Below are positions 1 through 7,689 of a stretch of DNA of 64,000 bases, in pieces. Every line of letters begins with the position of its first letter. Positions within the stretch are counted from its first letter, which is position 1. A program made the position numbers and the translations under genes. Origin of the DNA: Streptomyces sp. SN-593 (lineage in GTDB: Bacteria; Actinomycetota; Actinomycetes; Streptomycetales; Streptomycetaceae); NCBI RefSeq assembly GCF_016756395.1, contig NZ_AP018365.1:992001-1056000 (forward strand). Direction: 5' to 3'. The notes under the pieces are model-generated. The model had not been told where the DNA came from. It made no database searches and saw only the letters and a program-made list of their open reading frames with translations.

Positions 1-110
1 GGGCCCTGGAGTCCTTCCTGAAGCGGACGGACGCCGCGGTCCCACCGGGCACCGAACACCGCCACTTCGATCTGGACACGGAGCTCTCGCACATCCTCGC
101 GGAGAGCTGA
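1..110 (+). CDS. C-terminal end of an unidentified protein
   Basis: Only the last 35 or so residues are in the window. They read in the frame that closes with TGA at 108-110 and end in HILAES. The visible tail is hydrophilic, with the segments FLKRTDAAVPPG and FDLDTELSH. No family can be assigned from this. The frame is supported by G/C-rich third positions and by a strong hairpin about 100 bp further on. The gene starts to the left of the window. Confidence 0.5.
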   Translation, partial: ALESFLKRTDAAVPPGTEHRHFDLDTELSHILAES

Positions 111-208
111 TCCCCGTATCCCGTACCGTCCGCGGTCGTCCTACTCGGGGGGACGCCCGGACACCGGCCGCGTCGGGCCACCACCAGCGGTCCGACGCCG
201 CAGGCAAC

Positions 209-250
209 GGAGCCGCCGCCGTGGGAGGAGTCCCCCACGGCGGCGGCTCC
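209..250 (+). terminator. Perfect 17-bp hairpin, likely terminator
   Basis: The arms at 209-225 and 234-250 are perfectly complementary (GGAGCCGCCGCCGTGGG on the left) with an 8-nt loop. There is no T-run, as is usual for streptomycete terminators. It sits between the stop of the partial upstream gene and the start of the CGNR gene. Confidence 0.7.
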
Positions 251-302
251 CGCGCTAGAGTCACGGGATTCAGCCGCCGGCCACGCGGGCAGGAGCGATC
301 CC

Positions 303-878
303 GTGCTCATCAACCACGACACCAGGTGCGCGCTCGACTGCGTGGTGGACCTGGTCAACTCCGCGCCGCAGATCGAGGGCCGTGACGGCCTGGACGACGT
401 CGCCGACCTGCGCGCCTTCGTCGAGCGGCACGACGTCAGCGACGTCGCCACGCTCGACCGCGACGACATAGCCGCCGTCCACGCGGTGCGGGAACGGTTC
501 GCCCAGGTCTTCGCCGCGCCGGACGACCCGAGCGCCGTCTCCGTGCTCAACGAGATGATCGCCGAGGCCGGCACCACGCCCCGGCTCACCGACCACGACG
601 GCTACGACTGGCACGTGCACTACTTCTCGCCCGGCGCCTCACTGGCCACCCACGTCGCGGCGGACTGCGGAATGGCGATCGCCTTCCTGGTGCTCGCCGG
701 GGAACGGGAACGGCTCCGGCGCTGCGACGCCCCGACCTGCCGCCGCGCCTTCGTGGACCTCTCCCGCAACCGCTCCCGCCGGTACTGCGACAGCCGCACC
801 TGCGGGAACCGGCTGCACGTCGCCGCGTACCGGGCCCGCCGGCGCGAGGCGGGGGAAGCCGAGCCCCTGGGGTCGTAG
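303..878 (+). CDS. CGNR zinc-finger / ABATE-domain regulator
   Basis: A 191-aa soluble protein of the ABATE plus CGNR zinc-finger family, predicted DNA-binding regulators of actinobacteria. The N-terminal two thirds (about residues 1-130) is the ABATE-like region. The C-terminus carries RRCDAPTCRRAF, then RRYCDSRTCGNR, giving the four cysteines and the CGNR signature that define the finger, followed by a basic tail. The GTG start is chosen because AGGAG lies about 8 nt upstream. It is a single gene with the opposite strand used next. Its target is not visible from the sequence. Family assignment is firm; the regulatory role is inferred from the family. Confidence 0.88.
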   Translation: MLINHDTRCALDCVVDLVNSAPQIEGRDGLDDVADLRAFVERHDVSDVATLDRDDIAAVHAVRERFAQVFAAPDDPSAVSVLNEMIAEAGTTPRLTDHDGYDWHVHYFSPGASLATHVAADCGMAIAFLVLAGERERLRRCDAPTCRRAFVDLSRNRSRRYCDSRTCGNRLHVAAYRARRREAGEAEPLGS

Positions 879-996
879 ACCGCGCGAGGCGGGCGCACAG
901 GGCCCGGAAGACGTGGAACACCCGGCGGGCGGCACTGCGAGCGCGCCCGGACCCGGCGAGGGCGCCGCACCGGCGCAAGGACGCGGGCGGCAGGGG

Positions 997-1653
997 CTAC
1001 AGGGCCAGCAGGTCCCACCCGGCGCCCGCGCCGATCAGCCCCCCGACCACGCACAGGAACAGCATCAGAGGCGGCTGCGACAGCGCGTACAGGCATCCCC
1101 TGGGCTCCACGAACTCGCCCCGGCGCCGAGCGGCCCGCCTGGCCGCACGCCAGGACTGCGGCTTCGGCGGAGCGGCGGCGGGAGGGCCGGCGGGCGTGGC
1201 GGGATGCCCGGCGAGCGCCGCGGGGCCGGCGGGCGCGGCGGCGCGGCCCACGGCTTCCGAACCGCCCGATCCCGACTCGTCGGGTCCCAAACCGTCCCGT
1301 CCCCAACCGTCCGCTTCCGAACCACCCGGTTCCGACACGCCCGGCGGCCCGGGTCGTACCGGAGAACCCGGCCGGACCGGGAAGGCGGGGTGGACGGACC
1401 GGCGGGGTGCAACCGGCCGGACCGGTGTCAGGGGGGCCGCCGCCGCCTCGGGGAGGTCGGGGCGGGGCGGCGGGGCGGGGAGCAGCGCCGCGCGGACCGG
1501 CGGGGCGGGGAGCACGGGGACGGGCCGGACGACGAGCAGCGGGCCCGCGGAGTCGTCGGCGGTGAGGGTGACCAGGGCGGTGAGGGCGGAGACGGGCGGT
1601 TCGGCACGGTCCGGCCGCGGAGGGGCGATGACGTCCCCGGGGGTGGGCAGCAC
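997..1653 (-). CDS. Pro-rich hypothetical protein with C-terminal membrane segment
   Basis: I do not recognise this protein. The frame encodes about 218 aa. Residues 1-160 are rich in Pro, Ala, Gly and Arg and look disordered. A basic stretch (RAARRAARRRGEF) is followed by one hydrophobic segment, LMLFLCVVGGLIGAGAGWDL, at the extreme C-terminus, consistent with a tail-anchored or single-pass membrane protein. The GTG start has no clear ribosome binding site, so the true N-terminus is uncertain. The hydrophobic end and the uninterrupted frame favour a real gene. The low complexity upstream could also be a chance frame. Confidence 0.5.
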   Translation of the reverse strand: MLPTPGDVIAPPRPDRAEPPVSALTALVTLTADDSAGPLLVVRPVPVLPAPPVRAALLPAPPPRPDLPEAAAAPLTPVRPVAPRRSVHPAFPVRPGSPVRPGPPGVSEPGGSEADGWGRDGLGPDESGSGGSEAVGRAAAPAGPAALAGHPATPAGPPAAAPPKPQSWRAARRAARRRGEFVEPRGCLYALSQPPLMLFLCVVGGLIGAGAGWDLLAL

Positions 1654-1768
1654 ACCGCGATGATCGCGCAGCGCCGCACCCCGCGCGGCCCAACACGCGG
1701 ACTTTACAAGGGTGTTTACCTGCGTCTCGGATGCCGGGACCGACTTGCGCGACCGGCCCGGAACCGCC

Positions 1769-2242
1769 TCAGATCCCGCGGCGCTTCAAGATCTCCTCGA
1801 CGTCCGCGAAGTCCGACAGGCCGCTGTCGGAGGCGGCGCGTGAGCGCCGCCCGCCCCCGCTCAGCGCGGGGGCGGAACCGGCCGCGGGACCGGCGGCTCC
1901 GGCCACGGCGGCGGGACCGGTCGCGGCCGCGGAGGTGTCGCCGCCGCGCCGCCCGCGCCGGCCCGAGACCAGCCGCGTGATGCCGAACAGGACCGCGGAG
2001 CAGGCGATGACGCCGAAGCCGAGCCACACCGAGGGCTTGAGGACGAGGTCCACGGCCCAGTCGCCCGTGGCGGTGCCGATCTTGCGGCCCAGGGTGACCA
2101 GGCCGGCCAGCGCCAGCCCGACCGGCAGCAGCGAGAACGCGGCGATCCGCGTCGCGGCCAGGAACCTGCGGCGGTACGCGGTCACGATCGCGATGGCCAG
2201 GCCGCCCGCGGACAGGGCGGCGCACAGCGTGTCGGTCAGCAT
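1769..2242 (-). CDS. Small membrane protein, three predicted helices
   Basis: A 157-aa membrane protein. Three hydrophobic segments lie at about residues 3-22 (AALSAGGLAIAIVTAY), 30-52 and 66-88. An Ala/Gly/Pro-rich linker and a charged C-terminus, DFADVEEILKRRGI, follow. The ATG was chosen over upstream in-frame starts because AGGAG lies 7 nt before it. Similar small proteins in streptomycetes are often labelled cellulose-synthase-like, but nothing here supports an enzymatic function. The role is unknown. The conserved-looking charged tail after a disordered linker suggests a cytoplasmic interaction site. Confidence 0.75.
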   Translation of the reverse strand: MLTDTLCAALSAGGLAIAIVTAYRRRFLAATRIAAFSLLPVGLALAGLVTLGRKIGTATGDWAVDLVLKPSVWLGFGVIACSAVLFGITRLVSGRRGRRGGDTSAAATGPAAVAGAAGPAAGSAPALSGGGRRSRAASDSGLSDFADVEEILKRRGI

Positions 2243-2486
2243 CCGGCGGCTCCTGCGGCTGCGGGTCGGCCCGGGGCCGGCCGGGCCCGCGGGAGTGGTC
2301 GCTCCCATCCTGCCTCGCCCGGGCCGCCGGCGGCCACGACGGAGACCCGGCTTCCCCGGAAACCGGGGGGCATCTCCGGGTTCCTCCTCCGTGAGCGGTA
2401 GGTCGCGAGGGGGAGGCGGGGCCGTCGCCACCGCCGCCGCGCGCCGGCCCGTCCTGCCCTCCCGTGCCAGGTGGGAGACTTGTCGT

Positions 2487-2990
2487 ATGACCGACATCCC
2501 CTCCTCCCCCGCCGTGCTCGACGTCTGGTGCGAGTTGCAGTGCCCGGACTGCCGCACCGCCCTGGTCGACCTGCGGGCCCTGCGCGAGCGGTACGGCACC
2601 GCGCTCGACATCCGCTTCCGGCACTTCCCGCTGCCCCGGCATCAGCACGCGCAGGCGGCCGCGGAGGCGTACGAGGAGGCGCACGCGCAGGGGAAGGGCT
2701 GGCCGTTCGCCGAGGCGGTGCTCGCCCGGGTGGAGGAACTGGCCGACCGCGGTCAGCCCGTGCTGGTCGAGACGGCGGCCGAACTCGGCCTGGACGCCGA
2801 CGAGGTGGACACCGCGCTGATCGACGGCCGGCACCTGCTGGTGGTGGACGCCGACGTGGCCGAGGCGAAGGCGATCGGTGTGACCGGCACGCCGACCTAC
2901 CTGATCGGCGACGAACTCCTCGACGGCTCCAAGGCGCAGGACGGGCTGCGCGAGCGGATCGAGCAGATCGTGGACCGGCTGCTCGGCTGA
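2487..2990 (+). CDS. DsbA-family thioredoxin-like protein
   Basis: A 167-aa protein with a thioredoxin fold of the DsbA type. The active-site-like CPDC is at residues 19-22, with an extra Cys at 15. A helical insertion follows, then the cis-proline loop GTPTYLI near residue 135. There is no signal peptide, so it should act in the cytoplasm, as do several actinobacterial DsbA-like proteins. The ATG is the only start that keeps the N-terminal strand (VLDVWCELQCPDC). It reads divergently from the membrane-protein gene to its left. The specific substrate is unknown. Confidence 0.85.
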   Translation: MTDIPSSPAVLDVWCELQCPDCRTALVDLRALRERYGTALDIRFRHFPLPRHQHAQAAAEAYEEAHAQGKGWPFAEAVLARVEELADRGQPVLVETAAELGLDADEVDTALIDGRHLLVVDADVAEAKAIGVTGTPTYLIGDELLDGSKAQDGLRERIEQIVDRLLG

Positions 2991-3059
2991 GGGGCGGCCC
3001 GGCGCCCTTCGCGGCGACCGGGCACCCTTCGTGCACGAACACCCCCGCTCGGCCACCCC

Positions 3060-3905
3060 CTACAGCAGCGGCTTGCTGAAGTGGTGGTCGGTCGTGCGGT
3101 AGCCCAGGGACGCGTAGAGGTGGAGCGCGGGGGCGTTCCCGGCGAAGACGTTCAGCCCGAGGGTGGTGGCGCCCCCCTTGCGGGTCAGCTCCTCGGCCAC
3201 GCGCATGAGGGCGCGGCCGAAGCCGCGGCCGCGGTACTCGGGGGCGACCTCGACGGAGCTGACCCAGGACGGGTCGGCGAGGCGTACCCAGGAGAGGTGG
3301 CCGGCGGGGGCGCCGTCGTGTTCGAGGACGAGCACCATGGTGCCGGGTGAGGCCAGCCCCTCCGGGAAGGCGCTGGCGAAGCCGGCGGACTCCTCGCGTT
3401 CGGCCTGGTCGTCCGGCACGCCGGAGCCGGTGAGGGCGGCGACGTAGCCGTCGCGCTCGTGGTCGCGCCAGGCGGCGTACTCCTCCTCGCGCATCGGGCG
3501 CAGTGTGGTGCCCGGCGGCAGCAGACCGGCGGGGGGCCGGTCGTCGGTCTCGCGTGCGGGAAGGGCGAGCAGCATGGTGCGGTTGCGCTCGGTGTAGCCG
3601 AGGGCCGCCGCCATCCGCAGGGCGTACGGCATGCCGGCGCCGACCGTGGTCTCCACCCGGGTGCAGCCCCACTGCCGCAGCACCTCCTCGGCGGCGAGCG
3701 CGGCCACGGTGCCCCGGCCGCGCCGGCGGTCGGGCTCGTCGATCGTCAGCGCGTCGATCCGGCCGACGGTCGGGCCGTAGCGGCGGTCGGTGCCGACTCC
3801 GACGGCGCCGACCGGGCGGCTGTTGACGCACACGGTGTAGGCCGCGGACCGGGCGCCGTCGGCCCCGGTGAGCACCGGCCGGGCCGGACGCAGGGTGGTG
3901 GTCAC
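3060..3905 (-). CDS. Tandem GNAT N-acetyltransferase
   Basis: A 281-aa protein with two GNAT folds. The C-terminal one is complete and shows the acetyl-CoA loop VEVAPEYRGRGFGRALM (R/QxxGxG/A type) and the late motif NAPALHLYASLGYRTTD. The N-terminal half has a weaker copy (DEPDRRRGRGTVAALAAEE). The GTG start lies 10 nt after the pabC stop, and the AGGAG serving it overlaps that stop. It is therefore the last gene of a pabB-pabC-GNAT transcription unit. The substrate cannot be read from the sequence, and linkage to folate genes need not mean a folate role. Confidence 0.85.
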   Translation of the reverse strand: MTTTLRPARPVLTGADGARSAAYTVCVNSRPVGAVGVGTDRRYGPTVGRIDALTIDEPDRRRGRGTVAALAAEEVLRQWGCTRVETTVGAGMPYALRMAAALGYTERNRTMLLALPARETDDRPPAGLLPPGTTLRPMREEEYAAWRDHERDGYVAALTGSGVPDDQAEREESAGFASAFPEGLASPGTMVLVLEHDGAPAGHLSWVRLADPSWVSSVEVAPEYRGRGFGRALMRVAEELTRKGGATTLGLNVFAGNAPALHLYASLGYRTTDHHFSKPLL

Positions 3906-3915
3906 CGGGCGGCTC

Positions 3916-4737
3916 CTACGGGTTGGGGTCGGCGGCGGCGCGCTCGGCGAAGACCCGCATCGCCTTGGCGGTGATCGGCCCGGGGGCGCCGGGCAGCGTC
4001 TGGTCGTCGAGGCGGTGGACGGCCTGGACGTCGCGCAGGCTGGAGGTCAGGAACACCTCGTCGGCCTCCGCGAGGACGTCCAGCGGCAGTTCGGCCTCCT
4101 CGGCGCCGGCCCACTCCACCACGAGCGCGCGGGTGATGCCGGCCAGGCAGCCCGACTCCAGCGGCGGAGTGAGCAGCCGGCCCCCGAGGGCCACGAACAC
4201 GTTGGAGCCGGTGCCCTCGCACAACTGCCCCCGGGTGTTGGCGAACAGCGCCTCGGAGGCACCGGCGGCGTGCGCGCGGGCCAGGGCGACCACGTTCTCG
4301 CCGTAGGAGGTGGTCTTCAGGCCGGTCAGCGCGCCCTTCTCGTTGCGGGTCCAGGGCACGGTGACCGCCGCGGTGGTGTCGGGGCGCGGGCTCGCCGGGC
4401 CGAGCGCGACCACGAGGGTGGGGCCGGCGTCCCCGCGGTCGGAGCCGAGCGGGGACAGGCCGCCGGTGTAGGTGACGCGCAGCCGGCCCAGCGGCACCGG
4501 GTTGGCGTCGAGCACCGCCGCACAGGCGCGGGCCACCTCGTCGAGGTCGGGCTCGGGCAGCCCGAGGCCGGCCGCGGAGCGGGCCAGCCGCTCCAGGTGG
4601 CGCCCGGTCGCGAAGGCCCGGCCGTGCTCGGCCTTCAGGGTCTCGAAGACACCGTCGCCGACCGTCAGGCCGTGGTCGAGCACGGACACCGTGGCGTCGG
4701 CCGCGTCCCGCAGCCCGCCGTCCACCCAGATCCTCAC
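3916..4737 (-). CDS. pabC: 4-amino-4-deoxychorismate lyase (aminotransferase class IV)
   Basis: A PLP-dependent fold-type IV enzyme of 273 aa. PabC removes pyruvate from aminodeoxychorismate to give p-aminobenzoate for folate. The catalytic lysine is in GLKTTSYGENV, and the class IV signature region EALFANTRGQLCEGTGSN follows. The terminal LTSSLRDVQAV matches the family. It lies 120 bp downstream of pabB on the same strand, which supports PabC rather than a branched-chain or D-amino-acid transaminase. No PabA amidotransferase gene is present here. Confidence 0.9.
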   Translation of the reverse strand: MRIWVDGGLRDAADATVSVLDHGLTVGDGVFETLKAEHGRAFATGRHLERLARSAAGLGLPEPDLDEVARACAAVLDANPVPLGRLRVTYTGGLSPLGSDRGDAGPTLVVALGPASPRPDTTAAVTVPWTRNEKGALTGLKTTSYGENVVALARAHAAGASEALFANTRGQLCEGTGSNVFVALGGRLLTPPLESGCLAGITRALVVEWAGAEEAELPLDVLAEADEVFLTSSLRDVQAVHRLDDQTLPGAPGPITAKAMRVFAERAAADPNP

Positions 4738-4857
4738 CGCACTGTCCTTTCACCGTCGCGCGCGGCGCCCGGGCCGGGTGCCGCCCTTCGGACCCGGCGG
4801 GCCCTCCACGCGCCCGCCGGACCGCTCACGTCCTGCTCACATCCTGCTCATGTCCGC

Positions 4858-6051
4858 TCATATCCCGCGCACGTAGCCCGTGTACTCCGCCGGTGCCTCG
4901 CGCGTGCCGGGGTACACCTCCGACGCTACCGCCAGCAGCCGCTCGGCCTTCAATTCGGTCTCGGCCCACTCGCCGGCCGGGTCGGAGCCCCAGGTGATGC
5001 CCGCGCCGGCGCCGAAGCGCAGCACCGGGCCGCCGGGCGCGTCCCGGTCGATCCAGAACGTGCGGATGCCGACGGCGAGTTCGGCGGTGCGCCGATCGGC
5101 GTCCACCCAGCCGACCGCGCCGCAGTACGGGCCCCGCGGGGCGGTCTCCAGCTCGGCGATGATCCGCAGCGCGCTCGACTTCGGCGCGCCGGTGACCGAG
5201 CCGGGCGGGAACGCGGCGGCGAACAGCTCCGGCCAGCCGGCGCCGGGCCGCAACTCGCCGCGCACGGTGGAGACCAGGTGCACCAGGCCGGGGTGCGGCT
5301 CGACCGCGCACAGGGCGGGCACGGTCACGGTGCCGGTGGCGCACACCCGGCCCAGGTCGTTGCGGACCAGGTCGACGATCATCACGTTCTCCGCGTGGTC
5401 CTTGGCGAGGAAGTCCTGTGCGGTGCGGGCGGTTCCCTTGATCGGGCCGGACTCCACGGTGGCGCCGCGGCGGCGCAGGAACAGCTCGGGCGAGGCGGTG
5501 GCGATCTCGACACCGTGCGCGGGCAGCCGGACGACGCCGGCGTACGGGGCGGGGTTGCCGGCCGCGAGCACGGCGCCGAGCGCGTCGATGTCCCCGTACG
5601 GGCGGGCGCCTTCGGACGGTTCGTACCGGGAGGCGCCGGTGCCGGTGCCAGGGGTGGGGGTGGGGGTGGGGCGGCCGGGGAGGGGCGCGCTGAGCACCCG
5701 GCAGAGGTTGACCTGGTAGACCTCGCCGGTCGCGATCCTGGCCCGGATCTCGCGGACGCCCGCCTCGTAGGTCTCCTGGTCCGCCGAGGAGGTCCAGGTC
5801 CGCGGGTCGGGGCCGCGCCAGCCGGCGTGTGCGGCGACCTCGGCCGGGGTGGCGCCGGGCGGCGGCGCGGGCCGGGGCGCGCGGCGCACGTCGCCGAACC
5901 GGGCGCACAGGGTGCGGCCGTCGAAGTCCGCCGCGACCGCCCAGAAGCCGGACGAGTCCAGCGCGGCCACGTCGTCGGTGACGTCGCGGAGGTCGGTGGC
6001 CACGAGCGGACCGAACCGGGCCATCGGGGGCAGGTCGGGAAGGGCGCGCAC
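4858..6051 (-). CDS. pabB: Aminodeoxychorismate synthase component I
   Basis: A chorismate-binding enzyme of 397 aa that aminates chorismate to 4-amino-4-deoxychorismate. The PabB signature PIKGT (ESGPIKGTA) separates it from anthranilate synthase. ENVMIVDLVRNDLGRVC, HLVSTVRGEL and FPPGSVTGAPKSSA are the conserved chorismate/Mg sites. The GTG start is preferred because GGGAG lies 5 nt upstream; in-frame sequence further out is low-complexity. There is no fused PabA glutaminase domain, so a separate amidotransferase subunit is expected elsewhere. It is followed by pabC and a GNAT gene. Confidence 0.92.
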   Translation of the reverse strand: MRALPDLPPMARFGPLVATDLRDVTDDVAALDSSGFWAVAADFDGRTLCARFGDVRRAPRPAPPPGATPAEVAAHAGWRGPDPRTWTSSADQETYEAGVREIRARIATGEVYQVNLCRVLSAPLPGRPTPTPTPGTGTGASRYEPSEGARPYGDIDALGAVLAAGNPAPYAGVVRLPAHGVEIATASPELFLRRRGATVESGPIKGTARTAQDFLAKDHAENVMIVDLVRNDLGRVCATGTVTVPALCAVEPHPGLVHLVSTVRGELRPGAGWPELFAAAFPPGSVTGAPKSSALRIIAELETAPRGPYCGAVGWVDADRRTAELAVGIRTFWIDRDAPGGPVLRFGAGAGITWGSDPAGEWAETELKAERLLAVASEVYPGTREAPAEYTGYVRGI

Positions 6052-6210
6052 CAAGGCTCCCTGGGGTCGGGCGGAGTACCGGGGACGGGCCGGACCGCGC
6101 AGGTGAGCGGCCTGCCGGGCGGGGTGCCGGGCCGGCCGTCGGACCGCCGGGGCCGGTCGTTTCGCCGTCAACAGCTTGTCATTGCCCCGGCACGCTGCGG
6201 AAACCGGTTT

Positions 6211-6238
6211 TTGAGCTGGCCCGGGAATCCGCTAGAGT
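6211..6238 (+). promoter_or_regulatory. Promoter of the tRNA cluster
   Basis: TTGAGC (6211-6216), a 16-nt spacer and TAGAGT (6233-6238) form a good sigma-70-like promoter about 38 nt before tRNA-Gly. Confidence 0.65.
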
Positions 6239-6275
6239 TCAACTCGTCGCCGAGCAGTCTACGGTGGCGGCACCT

Positions 6276-6348
6276 GCGGACGTGGCTCAGTTGGTAGAGC
6301 ATCACCTTGCCAAGGTGAGGGTCGCGAGTTCGAATCTCGTCGTCCGCT
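6276..6348 (+). tRNA. tRNA-Gly(GCC)
   Basis: A complete cloverleaf. The acceptor stem is GCGGACG/CGTCCGC with discriminator T, and the anticodon loop TTGCCAA gives GCC. The T-arm contains GTTCGAATC. No CCA is encoded. First gene of the cluster. Confidence 0.95.
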
Positions 6349-6380
6349 CGATGTGGGGGATCACCCGAACCCCTGCTGCT

Positions 6381-6451
6381 GGTGGAGTGGCCGAGAGGCG
6401 AGGCAACGGCCTGCAAAGCCGTCTACACGGGTTCAAATCCCGTCTCCACCT
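6381..6451 (+). tRNA. tRNA-Cys(GCA)
   Basis: The acceptor stem GGTGGAG/CTCCACC has discriminator T, followed directly by CCA (6452-6454), so the 3' CCA is probably encoded. The anticodon loop CTGCAAA gives GCA. The T-arm carries GTTCAAATC. It ends 4 nt before the first tRNA-Val. Confidence 0.94.
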
Positions 6452-6455
6452 CCAA

Positions 6456-6527
6456 GGACGATTAGCTCAGCGGGAGAGCGCTTCCCTGACACGGAAGAGG
6501 TCACTGGTTCAATCCCAGTATCGTCCA
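6456..6527 (+). tRNA. tRNA-Val(GAC), copy 1
   Basis: Acceptor stem GGACGAT/ATCGTCC with discriminator A. The anticodon stem CTTCC/GGAAG encloses CTGACAC, giving GAC. The T-arm contains GTTCAATCC. First of three near-identical copies. Confidence 0.95.
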
Positions 6528-6529
6528 CT

Positions 6530-6548
6530 GGCCCCGACCGGGGCCTTT
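6530..6548 (+). terminator. Short hairpin with T-run after tRNA-Val copy 1
   Basis: GGCCCC (6530-6535), a 4-nt loop, GGGGCC (6540-6545), then TTT. It could be a terminator or a processing hairpin between tRNA genes. Confidence 0.5.
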
Positions 6549-6589
6549 GCCACACCCGCCGGCGCAGCACCGGCACCGTTCCACCCCCC

Positions 6590-6661
6590 GCGCGATTAGC
6601 TCAGCGGGAGAGCGCTTCCCTGACACGGAAGAGGTCACTGGTTCAATCCCAGTATCGCGCA
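6590..6661 (+). tRNA. tRNA-Val(GAC), copy 2 with variant acceptor stem
   Basis: The body is identical to copy 1, but the acceptor stem is GCGCGAT/ATCGCGC. Positions 2-3 changed from GA to CG with the compensating change on the 3' side, so pairing is kept. This argues that the copy is functional. Confidence 0.94.
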
Positions 6662-6680
6662 CGCGTCATCGCACCGTCCC

Positions 6681-6752
6681 GGACGATTAGCTCAGCGGGA
6701 GAGCGCTTCCCTGACACGGAAGAGGTCACTGGTTCAATCCCAGTATCGTCCA
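6681..6752 (+). tRNA. tRNA-Val(GAC), copy 3
   Basis: Sequence identical to copy 1, including the GGACGAT/ATCGTCC acceptor stem. Six nucleotides later a very strong terminator hairpin closes the cluster. Confidence 0.95.
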
Positions 6753-6757
6753 CACCC

Positions 6758-6800
6758 GGCCGAGGGCCGGAGACCCGAGGGTCTCCGGCCCTCGGCCTTT
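6758..6800 (+). terminator. Terminator of the tRNA cluster
   Basis: Arms of 19 bp (6758-6776 and 6779-6797) are perfectly complementary across a GA centre and are followed by TTT. The strong stem and position right after the last tRNA make this a confident terminator. Confidence 0.88.
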
Positions 6801-6833
6801 CCCGTCCGCCCCGAGGCGCGGGAAACAGCGCTG

Positions 6834-6861
6834 TGCCCGGGTATCGGCTGATACCCGGGCA
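6834..6861. repeat. 12-bp inverted repeat in a gene-free region
   Basis: TGCCCGGGTATC (6834-6845), GGCT, then GATACCCGGGCA (6850-6861): perfect arms and no T-run. It may be an operator or a second hairpin behind the tRNA terminator. Confidence 0.55.
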
Positions 6862-7689
6862 ACCGCTGCCGTCCGTCCTACCCCCGTCCCCACGGGGTTG
6901 ACCGGTGAGTCCCGACCCGGACCGCTCTTCCAGGCCCGGGGCGTGGTGTGACGCCCCGACGGGCCGGTCACGGACGACGTCTGTGCGATCCCGCCGCGGG
7001 CGCGGCGGTGATCGAGTCCATGGTGTTCACGTGGGAGCGGCGGGCGCCTGACCTCGGGGGACGAGTGCACCGCCCGCCGCTCGACATCAAATCTACGAGC
7101 CGGGAAGGGCGGGGTCGTCATGCCTCCGGACATCTTTCCGGCCTCCCGGAGGATGACGTCCCATCCGCCGCATACTCCCCAGGGTGGACGTCGGGCGGGC
7201 GCGTCTCAGGGGTGTCCCGGAAGCCGTCCGGGCGGTGCGCGGCGGGGACGCCGCCGCGCGTGACGTCTCTCACCTCCACGCCGCCGCACCGCCGCGCCCC
7301 CGCGACCGGTCCGGGTCGCCGCCGCCTCACCCGTGGAGCGGCGGGAGGGTGCCTCCCTCGCCGGAGGCCGTGGCGGACCGCGCCTCGGCGACCGTCCGGG
7401 CGCATATGCCTTTCACAGCGTCACCCTCCTTCGGTGGAAAGCCAGTTGGCGGTGGCCGGGGGGTGGAGGCGGGTGCGGCGGGAGGCGCGGCCCGCCCGGC
7501 CCGGGGCCGCGGTTCCCGGCGCGTCCCGCGCCTTCACGACGCCACCGCCCACGGACAATTCACGGCCCGTCGCCTGCGAGGCATCAACGCACGCGGGGAC
7601 TTGAGTACGTAAGCTGTGGGCGGCCGACCGGCCAGCGACGCGGAGTGGGGGTACTCCTCCCCACCGCCGGAGGTAGGGGACGGACTCAC
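6862..7689. other. Gene-free stretch before the kinase gene
   Basis: About 830 bp without a convincing gene on either strand. The open frames here lack consistent third-position bias and ribosome binding sites, and their translations are low-complexity. A slightly A+T-richer patch (around 7080-7100) and a GTAAGC-containing segment near 7606 could hold promoter elements for the kinase, but no clear -35/-10 pair was found. GGAGG lies at about 7669. Confidence 0.5.

Noticed and set aside
6862..7689. Arg-rich 95-142 aa frames on both strands before the kinase gene
   Set aside because: Several frames are open at once, as expected from high G+C, and none has a start with a ribosome binding site or coherent composition.
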